Below are positions 32,280 through 43,692 of a DNA stretch of 64,000 bases, piece by piece. The position numbers were made by a program, and so were the translations under genes. Positions within the stretch are counted from its first letter, which is position 1, and every line of letters starts with the position of its first letter. The DNA is taken from positions 1,306,233 to 1,370,232 of the forward strand of contig JALMQS010000841.1 of assembly GCA_024734495.1 (NCBI GenBank). Reading direction: 5' to 3'. The stretch is from Forficula auricularia. Taxonomy: Eukaryota; Arthropoda; Insecta; Dermaptera; Forficulidae. The notes beneath the pieces are model-generated. The model saw only the letters and a list, made by a program, of their open reading frames with translations, made no database searches and was not told where the DNA came from.

Positions 32280-32384
32280 TTACTCGACTTTTTACTTGAC
32301 CAACTGTTTACACTAGTCGAGGTGTACATGCTTTTTTAAACTCGCCTCTCTACCGTTTACTTGACTAATGTGAACTAGGCTTTA

Positions 32385-34740
32385 CTGTCAATAAATAAGA
32401 AATCATTCAATTAGCATAACTTTTACCAGAGCACTGTCACCTGGCATTGTCACGTGAATCTCAGCCTTTAGGCCCTGACGGTCGTTTCTTCAAGAAGTTG
32501 CAAACGTGAGATAAACTATTAGTAGTATGGCTGAACTGCCTTATTTATACAATTAAAATAAATAAATAATAAAATTAATTATAATAATAATAAAGACAAA
32601 AAGAAATGACTGCTTGAATGAAGAAAGTAGTACGATTGCTGAATATCGCAAATATGATTCGTAAATCTGTCAACACTTGATAAAAGAAGATATAGGAGTT
32701 GAAACCTATTAAACTATTAGGAAAATTAATTTTCAAATTGCACTCATTATTAGTCTGGCCCACAAAAAACTTTCCAAATAATCGCGTTTACCTATACTTA
32801 AAATAGTAGAAGAGTTAATTTCACACATAAGCCACTCAACACATCTTCGCTTTTCAAATATTTAAAATATATCTTAAATTTAAATAGAAAATTATTTCAT
32901 TCTGACTCATATATATATATATATATATATATATGTATAATACAGTATAGAATATTCATATATTTAATTTTATTCATAAATGCCATAGTTTTGTATATTG
33001 ATTAGAAGCTTTCCGCAATAGCTAACAATTTCTATTAGAAAGAAACAATGAATAAACTATTTATTTTTTTCTTTATTTTTTTAATTTAATTTTTTTATTT
33101 TATAGATCAGAATTAAATTTTAGTGTTTTGTGCTTTGAATGTGTGATTTGTCTTCATAATGTTACTTCGCTTTGATAATTTTATTTGTTACATCTATGAG
33201 AGAAAGACTTATAAATCGGAGTTGACAATACTAAATATAATTAATATAAATATCTTTTATCTCTGATTTAAAACAAATGTTGCAGTTGAAAAAAAAAATT
33301 ATAAGTAAGGATTGGAGATGTATTTCTCCTTTCAGATGTAGGTATAAAATTTCCAAAAGTCAAATATAATAAAATTTGCAATATAATATATATTTCGACT
33401 ATCAACCGTAAAATTGCGTCAAAAACAATGATTTATTAGTGATGTGAATATAGTCATTGTATATATGATCTTTGTTTATTACAATCACAAATTTTATGGT
33501 TGATTTAGAAGTGTATTTCAAATAAATGCTGGATCGTTTAATTTAATTTAAAATGGTAATGTACAGTGATTATTATTTTTAATTATAGTTTATAAAACGT
33601 TTCTTAAGAGAAATAAGTTAAAAAGGGGGAAAATATGAGATAGTAGTAAAAGCAATGCCACATTTTAGGTCGCTTAACCACCAATGTCACAGGTTTGAGC
33701 AGAAAAATAAATTAGAAATATATAAGAATACGATTTAATATCTCTCCTTCCTAAATATGACTTAATTACTCAATTATCGTGGTTCTTTTTTGAAAAGACG
33801 TTAATCGAGGTCTCGTCTTCACAGAAGTTTAGTTGCTTTGATGTTTCTGATGAGGAACATCAAACTTGTGAGATGATTATATTTTTAATGCCAGGGATAG
33901 GAATAATTGATCTGAGGTGGATTAGATTTTAGTTAGTCGAGCAGGCTAACAATTAACTTTAATTTTTCATTTGTTTTTATAAATTATATGTTGTCTCCGA
34001 AGTGAAGTTGATTGATTAAGGAACAAATAATTAATTCGATAAAAATGTAATAAACCCAAGTTGATATTTTCAGAATATATATAATCAACCAGAGTTACAG
34101 GTCACATGGATGAATGTAACCTGTCCTCTATGAAATCTTCATTGCTATGGTTATAGCTTGTAACTATTCCAGGAATTTTCTTGATTCAACTTAGGTTATA
34201 AGCGACCCAAAAACAGTTTCTATATCAAGTCTTCGATGACATAAAAAGAGATAAATTTTAGTCTACGATAACCAATTTTATCCCCGAAAGGTTGAAATCC
34301 GATAAAAGTACACCCTATTGTATTATATTACAATATAATTAAAGAAGTTCTGGAAGAAATTTAATAAATAATTAAAGAAATAAGTTGAAAAATATTTATA
34401 AGAATTAATCAAAGAATGTGTATCTTTTGCTTGATGTAAATAAATGGACAAAATTAGATCTGAACCTTTTGCCATTAAATTGTTATGGTTGCAAGGAAAC
34501 AAAATCCCACATAGCTTGAGTATGCTATAGGTATAGATAAACTAAAAAGAGCACCAAGTAGGATACCTATGGTAAATAAATAATAGAGACTTTTTCTGTT
34601 TCGACAGAGAATATGAATTTTCTATTTCTATCTGAACGGGTATTCAATTAGGAATTAATTAATACTCATACAGTCAGGGAAAATAGATAACTATAAGTCA
34701 TAATCGTGGTTGTGGTACATCTAGACCGAGTTCTACTTGA
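32385..34740. other. AT-rich sequence without recognised genes
   Basis: Contains a (TA)n microsatellite at about 32911-32938. A CTGATGAGGAACATC stretch at 33847 recalls a hammerhead box but lacks GAAA. Short hairpins (ACAGGT...ACCTGT, 34097-34124) occur. No gene supported. Confidence 0.4.
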
Positions 34741-34754
34741 TGGCATTTGTTGTT

Positions 34755-34937
34755 TGTTTTGTGGCAATGTGAAGGGGAGCATCCTGGGACTCTGGAATCC
34801 ACTCTGTCTAAGTTCGAGTTCGAATGGGTAGCAAGTGAAAAATCCAGCATTATACTATTATAGATCGGTGTTCCGCGAGTACCTTGGGCCTCAAAAGGCT
34901 ATACTCCGAAATAGGTGATGGTTTATTATTATTATTT
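34755..34937 (+). mobile_element. Probable SINE with TTATTATTA tail
   Basis: A moderately GC-rich block contains a B-box-like AGTTCGAGTTCGAATGGG (near 34812), then GCGAGTACCTTGGGCCTC and a terminal (TTA)n at 34922-34936. Layout fits a tRNA-derived SINE on the plus strand. No clear TSD was found. Confidence 0.5.
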
Positions 34938-35220
34938 CTTTTTTAATTAAATATGTTCGACTTGTGACGAATTTTATTCGAGTCTACCCAGGCTTGAAAA
35001 GTAATAAATATTAAATAGCTGATGCTCTTCACCATATATTTCTATTTTTAGCTGAAGTTTTATGTTCAACCGTTCTTATTAAAAAATTACCAGTGTTTGA
35101 ATTAGTTTGATTAATTTGCAGACACTACTTGGCCACGACTCGCAACTTTGATCGGTATAAAAATGACAGTTAATAAAAGATTGAAAAAGAGAGAAAAGAT
35201 TTTTTTTCGAAAAAACTTCA

Positions 35221-35871
35221 TTAAGGACGTTTCCTAATAAATCGATTTTCTTGTAATCGTTTTAAAACTTTGAATACACATATTTATAAGTGTCCTTTAT
35301 ACGTATATTTTTTTTCAATAGTCCTTGCGGCACTAAATTTGTAAATATTGACAATTGAAATTTGCATATTTAACCCTATCCCGATTAATGTTAAAGCAAC
35401 TGTTTCATTAAATAACAATGGTAATTTTCTTGAAATTATTTTGAAAAACTGAGAATCATTAACTGAAGATATAACAAATATTTTTTCTGTTAAAATAATT
35501 GTATCAAGCGGTATTCGTTTTGTATAGAAAATGTTAAAAGTTAGGTACTTTTGATGGTTTTCATTTATTCTCTCATGGCATGGCAAGTGAGAGATGCCGA
35601 CTTGACAACGTCGCACTGAAACGACTCAATTTTTCCATATCTAAAAAACTTCTGCAGCTGGTGCATTTGAGATTTTTAGCTAATTCTCTCAACCTAATTA
35701 TACTATTCTCATCTAGAATTTCGCATTGAGCTGTTTCAATAGGTGTTTTTTTTATCCTTTGTCTTTTAGCGTCGGTAAGAATGCAATGTTGCCAGATCCG
35801 AGAAACGACGCGCATGTGAGAGTAGGGGAAAGAGCGAATTGCAACTGAGCTATATTAAGGAACGTCCTTAA
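35221..35871 (-). mobile_element. TTAA-flanked element, 643 bp, with ORF remnant
   Basis: TTAA at 35221-35224 and 35868-35871 encloses ends GGACGTTTCCTAATA and the complement of TATTAAGGAACGTCC (13 of 15 match). TTAA duplication recalls piggyBac, but the termini are not typical, so this is only suggestive. Confidence 0.5.
35284..35815 (-). pseudogene. Broken protein-coding remnant, possibly transposase N terminus
   Basis: Two overlapping minus frames (35573-35815, then 35284-35616) read through each other with a frameshift near 35600. The first has KRQRIKKTPIETAQC, then ENSIIRLRELAKNLKCTSCR with a single C-x2-C pair. This resembles the start of a family of repeat-borne arthropod proteins with a zinc-binding N terminus ('...L..la..L.C..C...L.l'), often linked to Mutator-like elements. 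The second frame (VNDSQFFKIISRKLPLL... ) was not recognised. It lies between the TTAA-flanked inverted ends, so it is probably the element's own gene, now dead. Identity is tentative. Confidence 0.35.
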
Positions 35872-37155
35872 GGATAAACAAAGGTTTAAATAAATGTACC
35901 TTTGAAAAAAGTAGTGACATTTGGGCGTTTTATTAAAATTTTATGAAATAAACCACATTATAATGTGTGTACTGTTTTATATATTTATTAAAATTTATTA
36001 AACAATGTATAATATGATTTATTTAATAAAGTTCGAATCTTCAACAACCAAGGCTTTAATCACTTTGTAAAATGTCCGCATTATTTTATTCTTTTGATCA
36101 GATTATTTTAGACATAAACAATATTTTCGATATTGTAGATTTAATGGCTTAAGAAATAATTTTTAAACAGTTTAACACTATTGTTCAAATATATTGACTG
36201 ACTCATTCATTTAACATATAGGTATATGTATAAAATAGTATTTTGAGCTTTCCGTTTTCATAAAACATTTTTCTTTTAATAAAAATAAAAATTTTAAATT
36301 TTGTTTGATTTGAATTGGATTTATGGAGAATTATTACTGTCTTGCAAAACCCGTAAAATTTGTTATAGCTAATAATTTTTTATTAAATATCTAATGATTG
36401 ATTAATTGAATCCGTGATAGAATCTGGTACACAGGCTACCTATGTAATATCACTGCCGGGTTCAATATTTATAATTAAACCTAAGACGAAAGCTAAATCT
36501 TCGAAACTATACATAGTCTTAATTAAATAAAATAATTTATATGTATTTATTTATGTAGGAATGTAGGAATATAATATTATAATCATTTAGGTACAAACAA
36601 GCATCACAATCTTTGATTTATTTATTATAAATTCATCAGCTTTCCGGCAAAAAACCTTTCTAATTTTAATAATATTATCAAAGATCATTTATACAAAATA
36701 ACCATATTATAAAAATCAAAAAGTGGTAACGTTAATTCCATTTTTGTAAATTTTTTTTTCAAATTTAACCTCATAATTTTAATGAAATCTAATTTCTCTA
36801 GATATTAATTTGTTTATCTATTAGATTTTAATGAGAAAATTCAAAGATTATTTAGACGATTTGTTTAATTTTCAAAAATTGCTATTCTATCGGGTAATTT
36901 TTGTAGTTAGGTATTTATTTTAATTAGCACAAAAGATTATGAGATTCAATTTGAAATTCTAAATAGTAATAGTAGAAATATACAACGTTTTGTTTTGTTT
37001 TATATATCATAAATTAGAAATATTAAAAAAATGTATTTATAAATAAATTTAATATGTGTATATATATTTTTTTTATTTGTATATTATATATTTTGGAAGC
37101 CATTGTAAAAAAGAGCACTGAAGCTTCATCAAACTAGATCTAATAGAAATATTTT
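35872..37155. other. AT-rich sequence without recognised genes
   Basis: Nothing recognised. Confidence 0.4.
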
Positions 37156-37951
37156 AGAGAAATTTATTATTCGAAAAATAATAAATTTCGAAAGAGAAGT
37201 ATTTCTCGTTTTCGAAGAGTGCTTGCGAAAAATTTCGTTTTAGAAAAAAAACAATAACTATGTGTGTGTAGTCTACGAGTAACAGGCAGATTTCCTGGGT
37301 GAGCAAATGAATCCGTTTGTTCTCGGTTTATGTGGACTGTTCGAGTGGAGACGACCATTGCGATCGGAGGGCTCTAGACGTTGATCAAGAGGACCACTTC
37401 ATTTTCCTCCTGTCACGTGACGATCTCTGCTCGCTGCTGTTGGCATTGATTTATTCTAGTGGACCAGCCACCCAAACCATCTGTCAATCGCGAGTTCTTC
37501 TTTTGATCTCACCAGTTGTTAGCTGTCATAAATATTATGCAGCCACACCGTTTGCATCCGTTCAAAAAGACCATAATTCTGTTCTCATTTCGTAAAACAA
37601 TAGACTGTTTACCTCGAATTCTTTCTTTATACGTTATATAAAAAAAAGGAATACTTATTTTTCGGCAAATTTTATTTTCAAATAATTTCCCTACTATTAC
37701 TAAAGAAAAAACGTTAATCGTCCATTGGGCGGTGTTTTTATTTATTTTTTAATTAGTCCTATTGAATAAGTTTTTGCTTCAATAGTTAATTGAAATTACC
37801 CATAATTCGTAGACCACTATAGTATTGAACAATAAAAAATGTATTTCGTCACACTTGAAAGAGTTCATATTCTGGAAGTCTTCATGGTTGCCAGAGCTCG
37901 ATATTCATCAAGTGGGATATAGGGGTCGTAATCTTCGACCCCCGCCTCCCC
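37156..37951 (-). other. Probable 3' UTR of the membrane-protein gene
   Basis: Downstream (minus strand) of the stop at 37952. 37270-37600 is clearly less AT-rich and of high complexity but shows no convincing frame, as a long 3' UTR might. Candidate AATAAA signals on the minus strand lie near 37450 and at 37163-37168. The latter sits in a hairpin (GAAATTTATTATTCG mirrored, 37157-37193). The boundaries are guesses. Confidence 0.3.
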
Positions 37952-38731
37952 TCAAATCGCTTTTCGAGTTCCCGGTGGGGGATAAAAGCGTAGCAATTCT
38001 TGAGTCTCGCATGGCGATGTAGGACTTCCTGTAGTCGAAATTGAGATTTCATCTCGACTAAGAGTTTCCTTGCTCTCGCATTCTTCCACAATTTTTTCTA
38101 ATTGGACGGCGCCAGTGGCCGGTGGACTATTAATGTGAATCTCTGGGTTGGAATTGACCAATCCTGGAGAGATGGGTCCGTCTTCGAGATTTGCCAAGTC
38201 ATGCGACGAACCTGGAGTTGAACGACGTTCGTCCCTCTGTCTGACAGTTGTCAGACAGCCCGTTTCTACATCCCGAACCAATCGATGTCCCGATTTCGAA
38301 CGCGTCAACTGTCTCTGAACGTACTCAGACAAATCTTGGTCCTCTTGTTTACTTATGATTTGATTTAAAACTAAAAGGAATATGCCAACGAAAAGCGCGA
38401 AACTTCCAGTCATAACGAGCTCATTGAACCAGCCTCCCCATGAAGCGAGATCTCCGGGAAGAAGCCCAGCAACGAGTAGAAATGCTCCAAGGACCAAGAA
38501 AACAACTCCAATGTGAACCATTCCGATACTGGTCTCAGGATTGAGAGGAGGCCGATTTCGACGGCTGCTTCGCGTACCCCGGTCCAGTGATCCAATGGAA
38601 TTCCGAGGTGAAGTCATGTAGGATTCCGTTGACTGGACACTGAAACGCCTCTCACGAGCACGGCGAGCATCATCGCGCCTCTTGCGCTGGCGCTTGATGG
38701 CCAGCGCAGAATGGATCCCCACACTATGCAT
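37952..38731 (-). CDS. Two-pass membrane protein, 259 aa, unnamed (host gene)
   Basis: The only convincing host gene. I chose ATG 38731 because a polypyrimidine-AG acceptor (AG at 38733-38734) lies just before it. The frame continues upstream, but as AT-rich, hydrophobic, intron-like sequence. Residues 1-30 are strongly basic (KRQRKRRDDARRARERR), 31-68 serine/arginine-rich. Segments at about 71-92 (GMVHIGVVFLVLGAFLLVAG) and 104-126 (ELVMTGSFALFVGIFLLVL) are hydrophobic with a short loop containing GDLASWGGW. An acidic, then basic and Ser/Pro-rich tail (EYVQRQLTRSKSGHR...) ends PPPGTRKAI. By charge, both ends probably face the cytosol. No signal peptide or enzyme motif. It resembles conserved insect two-TM proteins that I cannot name. 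Codon use is GC-richer than anything nearby. The 5' exon(s) and promoter lie beyond 38734, not located. Confidence 0.85.
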   Translation of the reverse strand: MHSVGIHSALAIKRQRKRRDDARRARERRFSVQSTESYMTSPRNSIGSLDRGTRSSRRNRPPLNPETSIGMVHIGVVFLVLGAFLLVAGLLPGDLASWGGWFNELVMTGSFALFVGIFLLVLNQIISKQEDQDLSEYVQRQLTRSKSGHRLVRDVETGCLTTVRQRDERRSTPGSSHDLANLEDGPISPGLVNSNPEIHINSPPATGAVQLEKIVEECESKETLSRDEISISTTGSPTSPCETQELLRFYPPPGTRKAI

Positions 38732-38738
38732 CCTGGCA
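38732..38738 (-). promoter_or_regulatory. Splice acceptor before the start codon
   Basis: On the minus strand the sequence reads TTTGTTGCCAG/GATGC, a good 3' splice site placed one base before ATG 38731. It implies a 5' UTR exon upstream at coordinates above 38740. Confidence 0.6.
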
Positions 38739-38739
38739 A

Positions 38740-40932
38740 CAAAACAATCCTTGAAAATCGTCAAACAATACAAAAAAAAAATAACAAATATCAGTAGCAA
38801 TATCATACATATCCTCAAACTTTTGAGCCTAATCACTTTTCAATGGGAAAATAATTAATATTTGATATATCGTATATTTATTTCGATTATAAAACAAATA
38901 TAAATGATAATTGATTATTGATCTTGCTCAATACCTATAATTTATTTATTATCTATAAATCTATTCTATAATCGATTTCATTTTGACAAGAAGAAACATT
39001 TTAGCCAAGTTGGAATTGTAGAAAACAGGAAAATTAAAATTAAAAACAGAATTTTACTTACTTTTAATGAGTCATTAAAAGTAAGTAAAACTCTGTTTTT
39101 CATTTCCCAGTTTCCTTTGATTCCAACTAACAATTATAAATATGGATACGATTAACCAAACATTCTAGATAAGATCTGTTTTAGTGAATGGAGCAAAGCA
39201 TTATTCTACCCTGTGACATGAAGATTTTTTTCATGCCCCCCTGATGTTCTTTTTGATCAGGACAAATGATGATTTTGTGTAAAGTTTAGTTTTTGTATCT
39301 GTTTATCTAGGTGTAATAGCAATACCCAAGATAAATATGTAGACAGTGTGCGTTGGACTTGAATTCTAGTCTAAGCTGTGGAAATTTTTAATGTAGCTTC
39401 TAGAAGGAAGCAAGGGGCTGCTAGGCTTAGTTTAGAATTAAAAATGATCTTAAAATTTATAAATTTACTGTAGCTAGAAATTTTAAAAAACAACAACATA
39501 TTTACATGTTATTCTGCTTATTATATAAGTTTGTTTCCTCTTAAAAAAATCAAATTTATAATAATTTTAAGGAGCTGTTCAAAATTTGGTTTAAATCAGG
39601 AAACGGATCAAATATTTACTCCCCCATCCCCACCCAATTTTCAATTTCAACCAATCTAATCAGCTCTTAATTTGAGTACAGAATATGTTTGTATGATGTA
39701 TAATATTAGATATCTTGAATGGTTTTTGAGCTAGGGCGAATACAAAATTTGATAACCTACACAATAAAAGAAATTTTGACAAAATTATTAATATCTCTTA
39801 AAATATACTTTTTTGGATATTCACTATAAAATATTAAAATATTTTACTGTGGACCACAAGGCCATGAATTCGTTCAATTTTTTTTTTATCAAAATAGTCT
39901 TAGCTATTTTTTATTTGAAAATACGAAAAAAAACACTTTTTCATGCACTTTTACAATAATATGGTACTTCACCATTCTCGAATGGTAAAATAAAAAGATT
40001 GGATACTTGTTGGATTTTTTTTGTTGTTTTTAAATGTCAAAGAACGATGACTGAATTGTTTTTATATTAGAATTTTGTGATGGCCAAAATATATATAGGT
40101 ATATATTAATTAAATATTAATATTACTTTATGAAAGCAAAATAGATTGAAATATAAATTTAATTGGAAGAAGATTCATGGACATATAAAGGACCTTTTAA
40201 CAGATCAATGAATCTCCGACGTTAACTTGATTACAGAACATTAAAGTAAAGTCAAAACTCGAAAGCTCTAAACTTTAACCTCGAACATCGTTTAAAGTTG
40301 AAGACTAATGAAAACAAAATGAACCAGGTTAATCAAGTCTATAATAATTTTAATATCTTATATTATGTTATTTATATATTATTTTATAACAAATTTTTTT
40401 CAAAAAGTCTGCCTCTCGGACGGGTTGAAGTAATGGATCCACTTGAATTTTTTAAACGTGTTTAACAATGCTCAAAACGTTGAGTAAAATCATTTCCAAG
40501 CAATTGTTTTCCGAATATGGGTCTGTTTGTTTGTATTGATATACCTATGATAAGACAAGAACTACTATATGTCTTTAAAATTTCGTTCTGGGGCCAATAT
40601 AATTATAATTTTATTTAGGCCCTCTAGGACTTAAATTTAAAAATGCAGAAAAAAAATCGAATTGTCATATGGAAAACCATCGAACGGCTGTATAATGATG
40701 AAATTTGGCACATGTGTTTATGTCAATAAAGTGCGTCTGCAAAGTTTCAAGTTTCTAATCCAAATCAATTGCTGGCAAAAAGTTGCCGAATCACAAAAAG
40801 CTTTATCCTTTATAAATGAGATTTTTGGATTTATATGGGTATAAGTCAGTGGTCTTCAATTGGTGGTATCGAGAGAAGCCTTGTGTTACGAATCACATAT
40901 GGATGTTTTTCTTGCCATTTATTGGACACTAG
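38740..40932. other. Putative 5' intron and AT-rich flank; one foldback
   Basis: Upstream of the gene's acceptor. No upstream exon could be identified. Contains the foldback at 39008-39128. The 60-codon frame at 40662-40844 has no recognisable domain. Confidence 0.35.
39008..39128. repeat. Foldback, 121 bp
   Basis: AGTTGGAA...AAAACAGAATTTTACTTACT is mirrored by AGTAAGTAAAACTCTGTTTTT...TTCCAACT. The centre is TTTTAATGAGTCATTAAAAG. No ribozyme core. Confidence 0.75.
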
Positions 40933-41237
40933 TCGTCTAATCTTCTTCTTTAAGTGCCATATCAGGCCTTCCTGACGTTTAGACTCCTCTCCACATATAC
41001 CTGTGCTGAGTGTGTTTAGCTGTTTTTACACAGATATACGAGATCTACTTTTAACGCCGGTTCCGTACGGCTAGTTTGGAGAGGTTACTAGGCAATTATA
41101 CTTTTGGTAGGTTGCCATTGCTTTCCAAGAGGAGGCGACTCCAAATATCTGCCGAGACTCGGTTTTGAACCAGCGTATTTCAGGCCAGCGGGCCGACACT
41201 CTAACCACTGACCCACAGTCTCCTTTAATCGTCTAAT
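40933..41237 (-). mobile_element. tRNA-derived SINE (family B), 9-bp TSD
   Basis: TSD TCGTCTAAT at 40933-40941 and 41229-41237. Read on the minus strand it starts GGAGACTGTGGGTCAGTGG. It shares the B-box region, the AACCGGCGTTAAAAGTAG core and the ACACACTCAGCACAGGTATA 3' part with the copies at 29102 and 48699. Confidence 0.85.
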
Positions 41238-42780
41238 ATAAATATTTATTTAATGGAGTTTTAGTCAAAATTAATTGAATGAATTTGTTTACGAGTTTAC
41301 TTTTTCACTAAGCTTATTTCCGAAAGAAGTAAGCAAATTCATTTTGTATAAAACTCTAATACATATTCATGTTGAATATTCATATTAGTATGAAGATGAA
41401 GGTAGGCAAGCCATTTGAAATTATAATTATTTTCTTTTAGGGCGTATTTTTAACTTTTTATTCATCCCTAGTCGAGGTATATTTTTTGTTAATCGGAATT
41501 ATTATACTTATAGGATAAAATTCGGGGAGAAACCATAAGAAAAAAAGGTGGAATTCAGTACATTTTCGAATGGTCCAAGACAAGTCCAAAGAATCGGGCT
41601 GCTCAAATTGAAGATGGATAACGAGCTTCTCCTTAAAATTGTAACAAAAAATCGTCCAGAGGCTGTTCGATAGAGGTCGAAAGCAGTGAAAAGAAAGCTA
41701 GCTACAGCTAACCTTTTTGAAGAAAACTGGCTTTAAGACAATTAAATATTATTATATTAAAAATAAAAAGAAGAAATTTTATCCGTTAGCAAAATTTATT
41801 TTGATCATAGAATTTTGTTAGTCGTAATTTCTTTATCATTTTCCAATGCGAAGCGCGACTACAAAGGGTTCTCAAGTAAAGACTACGGAACCCTTGTCTC
41901 AAAGAACGTCACAAATTGGTTGAATTTCGGCACGTGACGATTTTGCCAAAAATTACATGGGGTCTCACCCAAAGGTCAAAAAGTGCGATTTTTTCATTTA
42001 GAATTTAAGCTTGATTTAGACGCCTGTATTTAGGCAACAAATTGAGCGCAGAAGCATGAAAGCTGCGTAAGAGCTAGGAGAGTCCAGTCGTTGAGTGATA
42101 TATGGTAAAATATAAATAAATAAATATTTATATTAATATACATCATGGATGGATGGATGAATGTTACCTTTTTTTTCGACGAGGATTTTTTTCCACACTG
42201 TCCAATCGATTGAAATGAAATTGAAAACAGCATTACTTTAACAAAATGAAGCGCTGATTAGTTTTTGATATATATCTTACTCTAGGACAAAATTTACTGA
42301 AATAAAGTACTAATGTTGTTGTGCCGATATGTATCAAAGCACTTTTTTTCATTCTTTAAAATTTATTTGATCGGTTTAACACAGCTCATCATGCTTCCAG
42401 TTCTTGGTCCATTACCCCATTGTATAATAGTAAATAATAGCCGGAAATGAACAAATCCAGGTTCAAGAAATAAAAGTTTACAAATGTTGTTGAACAGCTC
42501 GGGTCGAAACGACTACAGATACACTTACATCTTACCTGAGTTTATTAGAGTATCATAAGCATTCATATAAGGTTCGGAAATACCAGTAATATGGACTCTT
42601 TGGCGACTGGCTGGTCGCTTCCGGTCTCTGATTTCAGTAAAAGAAGCTGACGAGAGGTGTACATCTGTACATTCATATTGATAAAATAGCTTAACTTTGG
42701 CTTTTTTTATCTTGGACATTATAAACAATAGATAATAGATACTACATTATAATTCTGCTGAGAACGATATAAAATATATT
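41238..42780. other. Unassigned; includes a repeated GCCTGTATTTAGGCAAC block
   Basis: 42020-42100 (GACGCCTGTATTTAGGCAAC...ATGAAAGCTGCGTAAGAGCT) recurs at 44365-44440 with about 80% identity. GCCTGTATTTAGGC is itself a hairpin. Nothing else recognised. Confidence 0.45.
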
Positions 42781-42784
42781 ATTG

Positions 42785-42978
42785 TTACAGCCACTGAAAG
42801 AGGAGACAGAGGGGAATGTCGCATTGGATTTCCTTCACTGACTTTTCAAAACCATGAAGAAGGAAGGAATAGCCTCCGAAACGTCGGTTTTATGAATAAA
42901 AAGATAGTGTAAATTATCTTCTTTTTTTGGACTGCCTTATCGATATCCACTTAATTCACTTAACAGTCCGTCTCCAAA
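42785..42978 (+). mobile_element. Single-arm ribozyme retroelement copy
   Basis: Holds one hammerhead-like motif and a full 3' end (...ACTTAACAGTCCGTCTCC). The 3' end matches the one-sided tails of the palindromes at 14046 and 61778 (GGACTGGT, with GGAGA before it, in antisense). No inverted partner arm, so it shows the unit in non-palindromic form. Confidence 0.6.
42848..42891 (+). ncRNA. Hammerhead-like motif, one core change
   Basis: Stem I AAAACC/GGTTTT (6 bp), ATGAAGA (C changed to A), stem II GGAAGG...CCTCC (partly paired), GAAAC, GTC (42883-42885). Confidence 0.55.
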
Positions 42979-43146
42979 TATTACTCCAATCTTAATAGAT
43001 AATACAAATAAGAAAAATATTTAGTATTTTTGAGTGAATTTTTGAATAAATTCAATATTCCGGGCGTCTGAAGAACTTCACCCTAGTTAGCAAAAAGAGC
43101 AATAATTTTCTATTTCAATTTATCAGCAAATAGTCAATTATTTTTA

Positions 43147-43500
43147 ACCGACTTCATAAAAGGAAGAGGTTCTCTATTCGACTGATTTTTTTTTTATTTA
43201 TTGATTTTTTTTGTGTGTATGTTACTCATATCTCCGCCAATCGTGAACCGATTTTGATGATTTTTTTTTTGCATTGGGTTCAGTCTAGCTTCCGATTGGT
43301 CCCGTTTTTTCATTGGTATTAGACCTTTTTTGTTAGGTCTGTTCAGGCCTAACTTCTTTGTATATGAACCGATTTCGATGATTCTTTTTTTTATTGGAAA
43401 GGGGGTATATCTTAGGGATGGAACCATATTAATTTGGTGAAGTTCTGAAGATATGATCAATGACGAAATAACGTAAATCTCCAATTCTTATGACCAAATA
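43147..43500. mobile_element. 'ACCGACTTC' dispersed repeat, part 1
   Basis: Starts AACCGACTTCATAAAAGGAA..., with ACCGATTTTGATGATTTTT and CGATTGGTCCCGTTTTTTCA. The same order of blocks appears at 52860-53380 and, reversed, at 60650-61005. Insects carry a widespread repeat of this sort. The 96-codon minus frame is a by-product of it. Confidence 0.6.
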
Positions 43501-43692
43501 ATCGAAATTATAATAAATCAAATCTTTTATAAAAAAATCTTAAAACATTCATTTAAAACCCGCAAACGTTTTGAGAGAATTTCTATATTTATGAATTGAA
43601 TTTTATTATCAGTTTCTGATTCATTCGCCTGACGCTTTCTCTTACGAGATGCATACAAAGTATTATCTTAAGTCACTATTAATAACATCACT

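Larger units (their letters stand above)
31434..32384. mobile_element. Deleted PIF/Harbinger transposon, 945 bp, TTA duplication
   Basis: TTA flanks at 31434-31436 and 32382-32384. The element spans 31437-32381 with 25-bp TIRs AGCCTAGTTCACATTAGTCA.... Two convergent gene remnants meet in the middle: transposase (plus) and a serine-rich accessory protein (minus). Autonomous members are about 3-5 kb, so the middle, including all catalytic residues, has been deleted. Confidence 0.9.

Noticed and set aside
32905..32940. CRISPR-like or origin-like repeat
   Set aside because: Just a (TA)n microsatellite; no spaced direct repeats of CRISPR type occur anywhere in the window.
33845..33880. CTGATGAGGAACATC as a hammerhead
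   Set aside because: Only the first box fits; GAAA and a cleavage triplet are not in the right place (reads CATCAAACTTGTG).
35221..35871. Firm piggyBac assignment
   Set aside because: TTAA flanks fit, but the terminal sequence and the ORF do not show piggyBac features.
37317..37595. 92-codon plus-strand frame in a GC-richer block
   Set aside because: No recognisable domain; it lies antisense in what is more likely the 3' UTR of the membrane-protein gene.
38732..38836. Longer start for the membrane protein (294 residues, extra N-terminal hydrophobic stretch)
   Set aside because: The extra 35 codons are AT-rich, differ in codon use, and end at a good splice acceptor, so they look like intron.
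43194..43484. 96-codon Lys-rich minus-strand frame
   Set aside because: Arises from the T-rich dispersed repeat; the same frame is broken in its other copies.
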